Positions 54,661-64,000 of a stretch of DNA of 64,000 bases are shown in pieces. Where the stretch lies: the NCBI GenBank assembly GCA_949987705.1, contig CATLJY010000215.1, forward strand, positions 61,731-125,730. The letters are read 5' to 3'. Numbering within the stretch: position 1 is the stretch's first letter; each line of letters begins with the position of its first letter. The notes beneath the pieces are model-generated. The model did no database searches. It worked only from the letters and a program-made list of their open reading frames with translations, and had not been told where the DNA came from. The DNA is from Thereva unica. Taxonomy: Eukaryota > Arthropoda > Insecta > Diptera > Therevidae. A program made the translations under genes and the position numbers.

Positions 54661-57600
54661 AAACTCTACACATCGTGGTTATTATCATCCTAGTATGCAT
54701 TTTTATTTCATGAATTTATCGTCGATTTCCATATTTTCATCACACTAAATTCAAACTGGCAATTACCTGGCTACCACGTGATTTTTAATTAATCCATTTA
54801 AAAAAAAGTGTTTACCTTTATGTTTTTATAGTCTCCAGACAAAACCCATATTCCCATCTCAGATTGCTTCTGTGGCGAAAATTACTTTGACCTCCTGCTT
54901 CCACTCATTTTCAGCTTCCAGACGATGTCGAATAATCAAGAGATATACAAAAGCCGTAACTTCACTAATTAAGAGTATCTCATTAACTCCTGGGGATTTA
55001 GTTAAGTTCATATTTTTGATACCTTTTATTACATCCCACCAGATGGGGCTGGGTGTAGTGCGACATTTAAAACAACCTTGAATTTGAGATTCTCAATGCG
55101 TGTGTGGAGAAATGTTTTTAGGCATAAAAACGTGAAATTAAATTTAAAAGAAAGACTTTTGATTAAATTTTATTATTGTGATGAAATTACACCCAATCTG
55201 TTTGTAAACATTTTGTCTCTCTTACGTTTCTCATACATACAAACAAGAAAAATACTAAATGTGATCAACAAACAATTTCCGACACAATTCAATCACAGAA
55301 TTTTATTTTTATTTTCCGAAAGTCTAAATGAAAAATATCCGCTTACCTTTAAAAGCACAACTCTCCCACGGATCCTTGAATTCTTCCTTTTTTCTTTTGG
55401 TTTCCTCGAGCGATTTAAAGATGCTTTCAAACATATTCACAAGAACTTAAGCAGCTCCCACCCCCGCTTTCTGGGGCTGCGAAAAGGGGGAGCAAGTGTA
55501 TCAATAAAATTGATTTTGTTCTGGCTGAGATAGAAAATAATTTTCTCATCATTTTCGTCGGTTTTCCTCCCCAGAAAAAAACATTTTGCTGAAACGGAAA
55601 AAAGGGCGAGGACGATCGGGGGTGTGGGTGGGATATCCTGAAGCAAGGTAAAAAATCGACGTCCTTGTAGGGAGAGGACGTTGCCCTTAAAGAATTCCCA
55701 ATTATTACAGGTATATAAGACTGAGAGCATAAATCTACCTGAAAAATATGAAAAACATTTTTCTGTCTGGTTTAGGGAGTGTTCTGTGCCTCATCAGGAG
55801 GGCGTTTTGGGACGTTGTGACGTGCTTAGCATATTCGCCCCCCGGGAATTGGGGACCATAAATTAACAAGGGAAGAAATTGTCTATTTCGGGAATTTGTT
55901 TTTTTTTTCTTTTGTGTTTTGGTTGTCCTTATTATTTCTGTGAAGATAAACGAAATGAACACCGGATCCGACCTAATCGAGTGAATGAAGCCAAACGTTA
56001 CTAACACGATGGCGTCTTTGTGGGTTTAACAGGGAACCAAAACAAGAGCGTCTGTGTATAAAAAAATATTGGAACGTGTTACTTTTACGTTAATTAGTCT
56101 TATTGCCTCTGATGGTTGAGACTACTGTCTAGTCGACAAAAGCTAGATGTAAAACTGTGGCGATTGAAAACGAGCAACTGAAGGCCCCCCGTTATAAAAA
56201 TTGTTGTTTCGATTTTTCGTGGGTTTCATGCGAATTTCCCCTTTGTAGAATGTCATTTGTTGAGTTTTAAAGCAACCAGATTCGCACTAAGTGAAGCCGA
56301 ACTATAACCTTCTGCCCATTTATATCAGGAATGATGCGGTCTACCAAAAATTACATAAACGCACCTTATCTAATTTAAACCATATTTGGCTTCAAATTGT
56401 CTTTCGAAACCACTTGTCCTATGGTAGAAGTCCAAATCTATCTATATCCTATGTAGAAGTCCAAACATAAGCTCAATTCACAAAGAACATGTGGAGATCC
56501 TGTAATTTGCAGAGTAGAGGCGGTAGCGCATCCCCACATATCCAGTTAGATATTTCGCAAACAGCTTTAGGTCAACCCTATTTAGAGTGATAACGCACCT
56601 TAAGTCAAAAGGTCTTATTAGCTCTTTAGCCGATTCCCAATAGGTTAGTTTCAGTCCCTTGACCCAATCCTCTATCAGGGACCATGAGATGCCACAGGGT
56701 TCTGGGCGCTGAAGCAGTTCTTTTTCTAAGCCAGATCAGAGAAGGAAATTTACAGAGAGTATGAGAAGTCCCACATGCATTGTCGGATATCTCAACCAAC
56801 CTTGATAAAATTTACCAAGAACCAGAAGTTTTTACTGCAACCGAGAGCATTGAATATATTCTCAACCTGTCATCAAATTTCTTAACCTTCCTTTCAAGTC
56901 GATTTAACCATTTAGAGAAGGTGGGTGACTTCTCAAGTTCTAATTGCGTTCATACATTCTCGTTTAAACCAACTAATTCGTGAGGCTTGATAGACTTGTT
57001 AGAATAACGAATGAACAAACGCATTCCAGCCGGTATGTTAGTGACGTAGAGAGCTATTGTTCTTACTGCGAAAACACAAATCCCAGTCAATGTCTTGTAA
57101 GAAACTAATAAGCTCAAACCAGGTGGCTTCACCCCAGTGCCAGATGGTTTCTACATGACCTGCGATTGGGTCATAGAAAATTAATTCTGACTAGGCAATC
57201 CTTCGAGTTGTCGAATGCTGAGTCAATAACAACAACAGCCCTATGGTCGGCCCTGTTTAAACTGTCTTATTAGTTATCTTGTCTAAGACCTGGGACCGAT
57301 TTCCTTAGTCTTCCTGCAGGGAAAGGTAGGTAGACTATGAGATGTCACAGGCTGAAGTTTCTCAGATATTTCCTTGTCAGTAGTTTCAATACACCAGTCC
57401 GGGGACCCAGCAAAGCGAGCCCTCAATTTTCCTAGCAAACTTTTGAAGTACGTCAAAGCACCCTGCAACTATTTCAAAGGAATACTTCCTTAAAGGCAGA
57501 TTGACTGTCCGAAAAAATTTTAATGTTGTATTTTTTCTATGTTTTCTAAAGATTGAGACTAGCATGTATTTCACTCAGCAAAACAAAGGGCAATCGAGAC

Positions 57601-57880
57601 TTTGGAGTTGGGTCTTGCCACACCAGCCCCGGTTCCTATTTCACCTATCGGTAAATCAAACCAGAATCTCCAGGAAGCATGAGTTCCTACCAGTCGAAGC
57701 GGTCCGGAATAATTGCCCTAACTTCCCTTTAGGGCCGCAACTCACCAGCCATATGATCGAAAACGCGGCAAATTGAAATCTTTGGGATACCGTTGAGGAT
57801 ATCCATATGTCTTTTGACTGATAGGGCCAGTTCAATGAGATTTGAGGCCTTAAAGTACTTGTGGGAGCGGATTTTTTTTT
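54661..57880. other. no feature recognised
   Basis: Presumed flz intron. A 151-codon ORF at 55078-55533 is AT-driven and shows no domain. The stretch 56640-57480 has weak internal echoes (ATGAGATGxCACAGG at 56686 and 57338), possibly an old repeat. Confidence 0.35.
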
Positions 57881-57881
57881 T

Positions 57882-58326
57882 ATTTTTTTTATGTGACAGA
57901 CTAGAGGCTTAGGGAAAGTCCCTTTGTGCTGTCGACAATCTATTTGTTCCGTATAGGTACACTGTCGAACAGCAGCTCTAGCCGGAAGATAGAGAGAAGA
58001 GAGGAAGGAACTGTCACAACCTAGCCGCGATATTTTTTTTTATTCCACCTACTCGCAACCATTTCGCGACTCTGACATCGGGGATCGAGAACAACTCGCT
58101 GGAGTGTTATGCCTCCTGAAACGAGTTGAATCTCATCAACCAACCGATGGCATGCGTTTGGTGGAGCGGGGAAGGACTAGGGAAGACTATGACAGAAGGG
58201 ATGTAAAGATGGGAAGTTATGTAGGTGGGAAAGTGGAAAAGGCGAAGAACCGTGGGCTAGCCGGGATTCGAACCCGGGACCTCTGGGACAGCAGTCAGGC
58301 GCCTTACCCCTAGACTACCGAGTCCC
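57882..58326 (-). repeat. tRNA-derived SINE, family A (full length, inverted)
   Basis: On the minus strand the head reads GGGGACTCGGTAGTCTAGGG, then TAAGGCGCCTGACTGC, with B box GGTTCGAATCC (near 58266-58276). It continues through the family body and CAGGAGGCATAACACTCC, and ends in CTAGTCTGTCACATAAAAAAAATAAAA on that strand. It is the most complete copy and serves as reference for the family. It is not a functional tRNA. Confidence 0.88.
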
Positions 58327-59460
58327 CATATGATATTTGCATATGATGTGCGATGGAGTCATTCCATTGCTTGCTTTTCGGTGTTAGTGGCGCATCGCCA
58401 CTGAACAAACTGATCCCACGTCTTGTGTAATTCTTTTACGGACTTGCTGTGTGTCATTTATGTATTTGGCGCTCCTCTAACATATTTTGAATCATGGAAA
58501 CGCCTGGCTTTTCTCGAAATGATCTGACTTCTTTCCTTTTAGTGACCTACCTTCTCTGAATACCGACCCAGGCCCAACATCAAACTTCTTCGAGACAATG
58601 AGGGCAACCCTTGGCACTATTTTTGGAGTCATCTATAGGTTCCACTGTTAGGTCCATACTATTTAGGCAGCTCCAGAGGCTCGTTGACTTGTTCAGTCAT
58701 AAAAAACAATTGGTCAGATGGTTGCAATGTATTCCAAATTGAAGCTGGGTCTGAAAAGATTGGCGGTGGTATCGGTATTCACTTCGAAGTCTTTGCAAAG
58801 GAGTGCCGGAGAAATTCTATTTCCTCGCAGAGATGTGTAAAATTAAGAAGAGGCCACTGTCCATTCACCTTGGCCTGGTATGATCGTATGACTGTTCCCA
58901 ATATTCAGAGATACGAGGCCTGGTGCTTTGACCCTGGAAAGTACTCACTAAGCAGGCACCTCAAAGTTGTTTCAACTTGTCAAAGTCGTTTTCTTGGTTG
59001 GGTATTTATGAGCTATCCATCATCCTCGTCAAACTCATTAGCGATGGCGCCTTCTGTTCTTCAGTTGACTCACCGAACCACCACAGAGATCTAGGCCACT
59101 GAAGTTATGGCGATCCTGCTTGCACGGCAATATTTTTTTGCAGCACAAATCTAGCCCGATTGGCTCAACCTCACCCCTTTTCGTCCACACTAGAATCTGG
59201 AACAGTGCTGGGCAATAGTTGACTTTTCCAAAGCATCAAGCCAGCTTCTTTGTTTATACCTCGTACTCAAAGCTTCTATCAATTCCTCTCCCACTGAAAC
59301 TGACAATCAGGATAGGAGAGCTCTGAAACTTTCGGCAGCTCGTGTGGCTCCGCACAGCGGCTATTGCTAGTGTGGATATTCGTTTATAAAATAAAAGAAG
59401 GCGTCTGTGGAACAATTGTCTACAGGCAGTATTTATGAACTTGTGTATTATCCAGGATTT
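58327..59460. other. no feature recognised
   Basis: A 136-codon + strand ORF (58684-59094) has no convincing domain. One GSEKIGGGIGI stretch faintly resembles a LINE RNase H start. Confidence 0.35.
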
Positions 59461-59469
59461 TAACGATAC

Positions 59470-59640
59470 TTAAGGTTCATGGTCACCTGTTCCAGTACCC
59501 CCACACCCCTTAATTTATCCTATACTCTTCTATCTTTTCAGCCAATCTAACTTACTAGACATTACCCCAAGACCTGAAGTACATGACACATCGTTAGAAC
59601 AAAAGGGTGATTCCTAAACTTGGTTTTTCCACAAACTACC
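59470..59640 (+). repeat. SINE family B copy, diverged
   Basis: TTCATGGTCACC, TTAATTTATCCTATACTC, TTACTAGACATTACCCC and a TTCCTAAACTTGGTTTTTCC end follow the family B order with many substitutions. Confidence 0.45.
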
Positions 59641-61427
59641 AATCCCCCCTTTTTTTGATTTGTTACCGACGCTCATGGAGGGCACGGCTGTAATACCAAA
59701 AGGGATAACAGCATTTCATATTGGCTATATTCAGGAAACGATGTGGACAATTAATCCTAACTGGTCACAACCACTTCCCACTTTTATGCTCCAGGATATC
59801 CATTTATTTTCATCCGGCACATGTTGAACAGTTTTCGGCGCATATTTCACGCGGAAACATGATGCTTATTCCCCCTCCAATCCCCCACCACCCCCTCCAC
59901 CCCCCACACATATAGAAAAGGCAGATTGGGATCGATTTTTATGCTCTATCTAAATTGAAGGCTTGGGGTTGTTTTGTATTCAGGAAATGAAAAACGAAAA
60001 GGAACAAACTCCACATCCGCAGGGGAATGAATACAACACAATAAAACAGAACAGAATATGTGGGATGAGAACGAGTGGAATTTAAAAAAATAAATGGATA
60101 TAAGAACTTAATTTATTACAAACCGAGAGAAAAAAAATCAATTTGTTTTGTATCCTCATACCAACATCCTACAAAATTTAACGAAAAATTTAAACCAAAC
60201 CCAAATCCTTATTTTTGAAGAAAAGTTTACGAAATTTTCCTCTTTTTTCTTAACACAATTTCTGCACCAAAAACGTGAATTAAATTTCTATGCAGACACG
60301 TTCGCCTCGTCTTCAACAAAAAAACAAAAAAATAAAAAATAAAATAAAAAAAAAGTAAAAAAACAAAATAACTTCAAAAGGACTTAAGTTTTATCCTTGA
60401 GCCCCCAGTTCGAATCCCTGGGATTACATGAACGAGTGCCGAGGAGCTTCGAACTTCGCGCATAACAAAAAATGCAGATCTTTTTTTAATGTAAACTTAG
60501 TCCTGAATTCCTGATAGGGTGCTCAGTGGAAACTTTTCTATTCCATCCTTTTAACGTTCTGAAATGTTTCCCGCAGGACGAAAAAAGCACACAGATGAAC
60601 GATGTGTAAAACAACAACAAAAACAACAACAACAATAAAAATCGAATTTGTCGTCCTGAAGCTAAAAATATTGCGTAGGTAATGGTTATGCAGGGGAGAG
60701 AGGAGAGCAGAGCAGCAAGCCAACTTTTTTAAGTCCTTTTCCTCTCCATTTTTTTAGGATGAATATTTTATGGAAGTTTTCAGCAGATCCTTAATAATAA
60801 TGGATGTGAATATTTTAAGGGATTTTTAAGAGAACAGGTGCATGCAGTTTCAACAGTTGGGAGGGGAAGTTTGTCTCGTATTTTAATAATATAATTTATT
60901 TCTTGGATGTATTCAAATTGACATTTTACGAAAACATTTTCGAAATTATAATTACAAAATAACAAAATTTGTTGAATAAATACAAAAATGGTTCTACGTC
61001 CAAGGTTGTATCTTTTGGTCTTTCGCAATTCAATTTGGGTGCATGCAGTGAAATGTATATTTTCACAAACATACATAATAATATTAAAGTCCCCAAAATA
61101 TCTGGTTGGGATGAAATACAGATTTACTGCTGGGTACATAAGGTCTATAATATTGAAAAGTGAGTACCACTTACTCATTCACTGACTCATCAAAAAATCT
61201 ACAATCTAGGATATTCTGTGGAGCTTGAGAACTTATCAGTGCTCGACCCCAAGCCTGGAAATCTGTTCAATGGGAGCTTCATAGTCATAGTCAAAAGTAG
61301 TACTTTTAGTCCAGTGATTCAACTGCTAAGAAACTTCAAGGTAAAGAGGCCATATTTGGTTATGTAGTCGGCTTTCTTGTTCCCAGCTTGTCCGAGAACC
61401 GAGGCGAGATTCACATCATTCCTTCTA
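59641..61427. other. AT-rich sequence, no feature recognised
   Basis: Includes an A-rich tract at 60319-60368 and (AAC)n near 60611-60635. AGTTCGAATCCC at 60407-60418 is a lone B-box-like match, possibly an old SINE. Confidence 0.35.
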
Positions 61428-61997
61428 ACCGAATAAAAATAAAAAATAGCTTTTCAACGGGCGTGCGCCGGCCATGTCTCAACAAAGAAATTAATTTGGG
61501 GTAGAGTGTAACTTTCGCTTCCTAAGAAAACTCAAAACTCACCGCGTATTTATTAAGAAAAACAGGATGAAATCCGATGCTCATATCTTCGAATTCGAAT
61601 AATCCAAAATTCTTGTCAACGCACTGCAATTTTAGACTAAAATATAAATCAATATAAAAACGCGCACAACGCACTCCACTTACAACAAACTGACGACTGG
61701 CGAGGTTGTTTCTCTTGTGCATCGATAGTCTTTAACTATGCTGATTCAAAGGTCGATTGTACATAACGAAAACGTTATGTAATTGGCCTTTATATGCCCG
61801 CCAATAAGATCATCTTCTTTTTTGGCTCAAGTTTGCAGTCGTATGCCCGTGTGTACTCGGCTATTTAAATCTTTTAGTAAAATTTGACCGTCCTGGGCCC
61901 GTTAAAAATTGAAAAAAATTCTACGACCATCATATGCCCCTTAAAAACCAAGAAGCCGGTGTTCGCCCGTTGAAAGGCATTGTTTTTTTACTTTGGT
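61428..61997. mobile_element. larger relative of the 40677 MITE family
   Basis: The left end ACCGAATAAAAATAAAAAAT and CAACGGGCG are mirrored by CGCCCGTTG and TTTTTTTACTTTGGT at the right end. The interior shares GGCTCAAGTTTGCAGTCG, ATTTAAATCTTTTAGTAAAA and CGACCATCATATGCCCCTTA with 40677-40926. An extra 61490-61780 segment with an unrecognised 66-codon minus-strand ORF (61522-61722) may be internal sequence of a fuller element or a nested insertion. Confidence 0.65.
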
Positions 61998-62155
61998 GGC
62001 AAGCCTATACATAGTTCAGCTCAGTATTCCCCTCACTAGCTTGAGCGTATCATCACCGAGCTCTTCCAGAGGCTTCGTTATCCATAAAAATTTCAATGCT
62101 ACATCCTTATGTATGTTTGAGGTTCATTGTGTGGCAGATTTTAGGATCCCAAGTA

Positions 62156-63032
62156 GGGGAGACCGAGGAGAGTTGTGACAGAGGAGAATTGTGACATAAT
62201 CGATTTCTCGAAACCTATGACAGTTAGCGAGCTGGTAACGCGCGCGTTTCTTGTTATTTAGATGCGCTATTTGACGCAGAACGCGACAACGGCGCAAGGA
62301 TAGCGATTGTGAGTGTACGACATTTGCATATAAAAATTGGAAAAAGTAAGTTTTATACCAAAATTCTGTTTGCATATTTATTGTTACGTATTATGTTTGC
62401 ATTGTTATGATATTTTTTCTCATATGCTTTAGTTTTTCAATTTTCCTAGCGTGGTATTCTTTTTTTTGTATTGGTATCTTGTTTAGAAATACGAATTATT
62501 TTTCTGACCGTTTCACGATTTCTTGCAACTAGGCGAGTTGTGACAGCTTGTCACAACTCTCCTATTATAGTTTATTTTCTGGCAAGGTTCTTTTTTTGTC
62601 TTGTGCAGTGATGTTGCATTCTGAATTGCTATTTCTTTGTTTCAGAATGCCAAATAAATATAAAAGAAAGACTGATAGGGGCATGGCTAGTATCGAAATG
62701 TATGACTTCGTTACAAAACAAATGTATAATTTATTTGTCATTAATATAATGGTATTTTTCATTCACCAAATAGTCTAAATAAAAGGTGTCACAACTTACC
62801 TTGGTCTCAGTCACAACTTACCTTGGTGTTAGGAGAGTTGTGACACGGGGAGCAGATTTTGTTTTTGTAGATTTTCTCAGAAACCTTAATACTTTCATTA
62901 ATTTTGATGATTGTTTCTTAAAATGTATGGATGGAGCTACATTGACTTATACAGCTCACAGATGTAGAATGTTTCTTGACTGAGGAATGTGGTTGTGAAT
63001 TAAAAATTGTCACAACCCTCCTCGGTCTCCCC
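62156..63032 (+). mobile_element. pogo-type DNA transposon deletion derivative, TA duplication
   Basis: The ends GGGGAGACCGAGGAGAGTTG and its near-perfect inverse (CTCCTCGGTCTCCCC at the right) are bounded by TA at 62154-62155 and 63033-63034. The motif GTTGTGAC or its inverse occurs at least seven times, clustered at both ends and at 62532-62560 and 62785-62845; the last sites are interior. Such repeated motifs are candidate transposase-binding sites. A short transposase start lies at 62647-62778. Confidence 0.85.
62647..62778 (+). pseudogene. truncated pogo/Pipsqueak-type transposase start
   Basis: ATG preceded by TTTGTTTCAGA, which could be a splice acceptor. The first codons read MPNKYKRKTDRG, the stereotyped N-terminus that leads into the Pipsqueak-like helix-turn-helix of many pogo/Tigger and jerky-type transposases. 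After about 24 residues the sequence leaves the family and runs into a hydrophobic AT-rich frame with a stop at 62776-62778. The DNA-binding domain and DDE catalytic domain are deleted. Confidence 0.7.
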
Positions 63033-63099
63033 TACCTTTACTTGACAGATACTACCATACGTCTGAGGTACTCGCCATCCAGGTGTGTGCTTAGACTTG

Positions 63100-63890
63100 C
63101 ATTAATAGAGCTCCAAATAGCTCTAACATTGTTATTTTCTGGAACAGTCAAGCTGCACTGGCCATTACATCACACAGGGTGTCATCAAAGACTGTCTTGG
63201 ATTGTATCCAATCTTTGAAATTCCTCAGCAGGAAGAACAGTGTCACGCTGATGTGGATTCCGGGCCACGAAGGTCACATTGGTAATGGAATTGCCGACAG
63301 CCTGGCTAGAGTAGGCGCAAACTCATCGCTTATCGGTCCGGAACCTTTCTGCAGCTTAGCAAGCTGTCACGTAAAAACGGTCATAAAAAATTGGGTCGAC
63401 CAGATGTTTCTTCATAGCTGGATGAGGACCCAGGGTGCTCGTCAAGCTAAAAGATTCATCCAAATCGATAAAGCTAAAGCGGGCAAAACTGGGGCAGGTG
63501 GGAGCTAAAAATAATAACAGGGCTCCTGACGGGTCACTGTTCGCTTAACTACCATCTTAACAAGGTCTGGTGATCGACTCTTTCTGTCGGTTCTGCGGGA
63601 CAGCTCCAGAAACCGCGGAGCACTTGCTGTGCGACTGTGAGGCTACAGCGAGGAAGAGACTGAGCCTCCTCCATCGTGACTTCCCTACTCCCAGAGAGAT
63701 TTAGGACAGAAACCCTAAATCAGTTTTATTCTACCTTAGAAGCCTTAACCATGATGATTTTTAAAGACGGGGATGGCACAATAGACCAAACAAATAGGTC
63801 GCAGTGCCCGCCAATGCGCCCCTTAACAAGAAAGGAATACGTCAGAACGTGCCTGAACAATGAACTGCTGGTAGCCTCTAGATAGCCCCT
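63100..63890 (+). mobile_element. non-LTR element 3' part: RNase H and cysteine block
   Basis: One open frame (63179-63508) includes VTLMWIPGHEGHIGNGIADS and LARVGA, the C-terminal RNase H block of R1/Loa/I-type LINEs. After a frameshift, FCRFCGTAPETAEHLLCDCE (63587-63646) gives the C-X2-C-X8-H-X4-C block found near the end of such ORF2 proteins. The same family is present in worse shape at 21330-22920. It is truncated at the 5' side. Confidence 0.75.
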
Positions 63891-64000
63891 GCCCGAACGG
63901 CCTCTGATCAAATTTCTTCAGAACTCTTCATTTTTCCATTCTCTTCTTAGGGAAGAACCCTCGGGTAGAAGTTCCAAGAGGTATATATTTGTATGGTTTT

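Noticed and set aside
55078..55533. 151-codon ORF
   Set aside because: AT-rich composition and Leu/Phe/Asn bias, with no domain; probably chance.
58684..59094. 136-codon ORF with a faint RNase H-like stretch
   Set aside because: GSEKIGGGIGI alone is too weak, and downstream RNase H blocks are absent.

Overview
The window is eukaryotic nuclear DNA from an insect, most likely a dipteran. It has split genes with short GT-AG introns, tRNA-headed SINEs, many decayed retrotransposons and DNA transposons, and one gene whose protein reads as the serine protease filzig. The species cannot be fixed from sequence alone. There is no bacterial operon structure, CRISPR array or rRNA gene.

The only gene identified with confidence is filzig (flz), on the + strand. 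Six coding exons lie between 28798 and 47829, and their phases join exactly into 1171 codons. They encode a six-cysteine CLIP-like knot, a Ser/Thr/Pro-rich stalk of about 900 residues, the activation site (RIVGG) and most of a trypsin-like S1 domain, including catalytic His, catalytic Asp and the specificity Asp. The first coding exon was not found, and the exon with the catalytic Ser lies past the right edge. A CpG-rich stretch at 23380-24407 ending in a strong splice donor may be a noncoding 5' exon or promoter of this gene (inference). A 57-nt intron of flz, just upstream of the activation site, has a length divisible by three and no in-frame stop.

A second possible gene is represented by one putative exon at 2214-2431, encoding a cysteine-rich stretch and the start of a membrane segment. 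Its family is not recognised.

The rest is mostly mobile-element sediment. Left part (1-23 kb): RTE-like LINE 3' ends (1-413; 3482-4327 with a 15-bp target duplication), a 14-bp palindrome repeat array split by a SINE (6.57-7.9 kb), a hAT deletion derivative inside a SINE (10449-11072), a piggyBac-type MITE (12917-13160), a Helitron helicase remnant (14.87-15.29 kb), a second hAT-like element (15421-16470) and a decayed non-LTR element with ORF1 and RNase H remnants (20.6-22.9 kb). The 15.3-kb flz intron between 32246 and 47511 holds two gag(-protease) LTR-retrotransposon remnants, several SINEs, a fresh-looking RTE-like insertion with an intact 490-codon reading frame (38009-39551), LINE pieces, a mariner remnant and several MITEs. 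Right part (47.8-64 kb, inside the next flz intron if the gene continues): SINEs, a fold-back element, a decayed LINE, further MITEs, a pogo-type deletion derivative (62156-63032) and a LINE RNase H fragment.

No new multi-gene system was found. The best leads are the in-frame intron of flz, the unassigned exon at 2.2 kb, the palindromic array and several cleanly delimited new transposon families.
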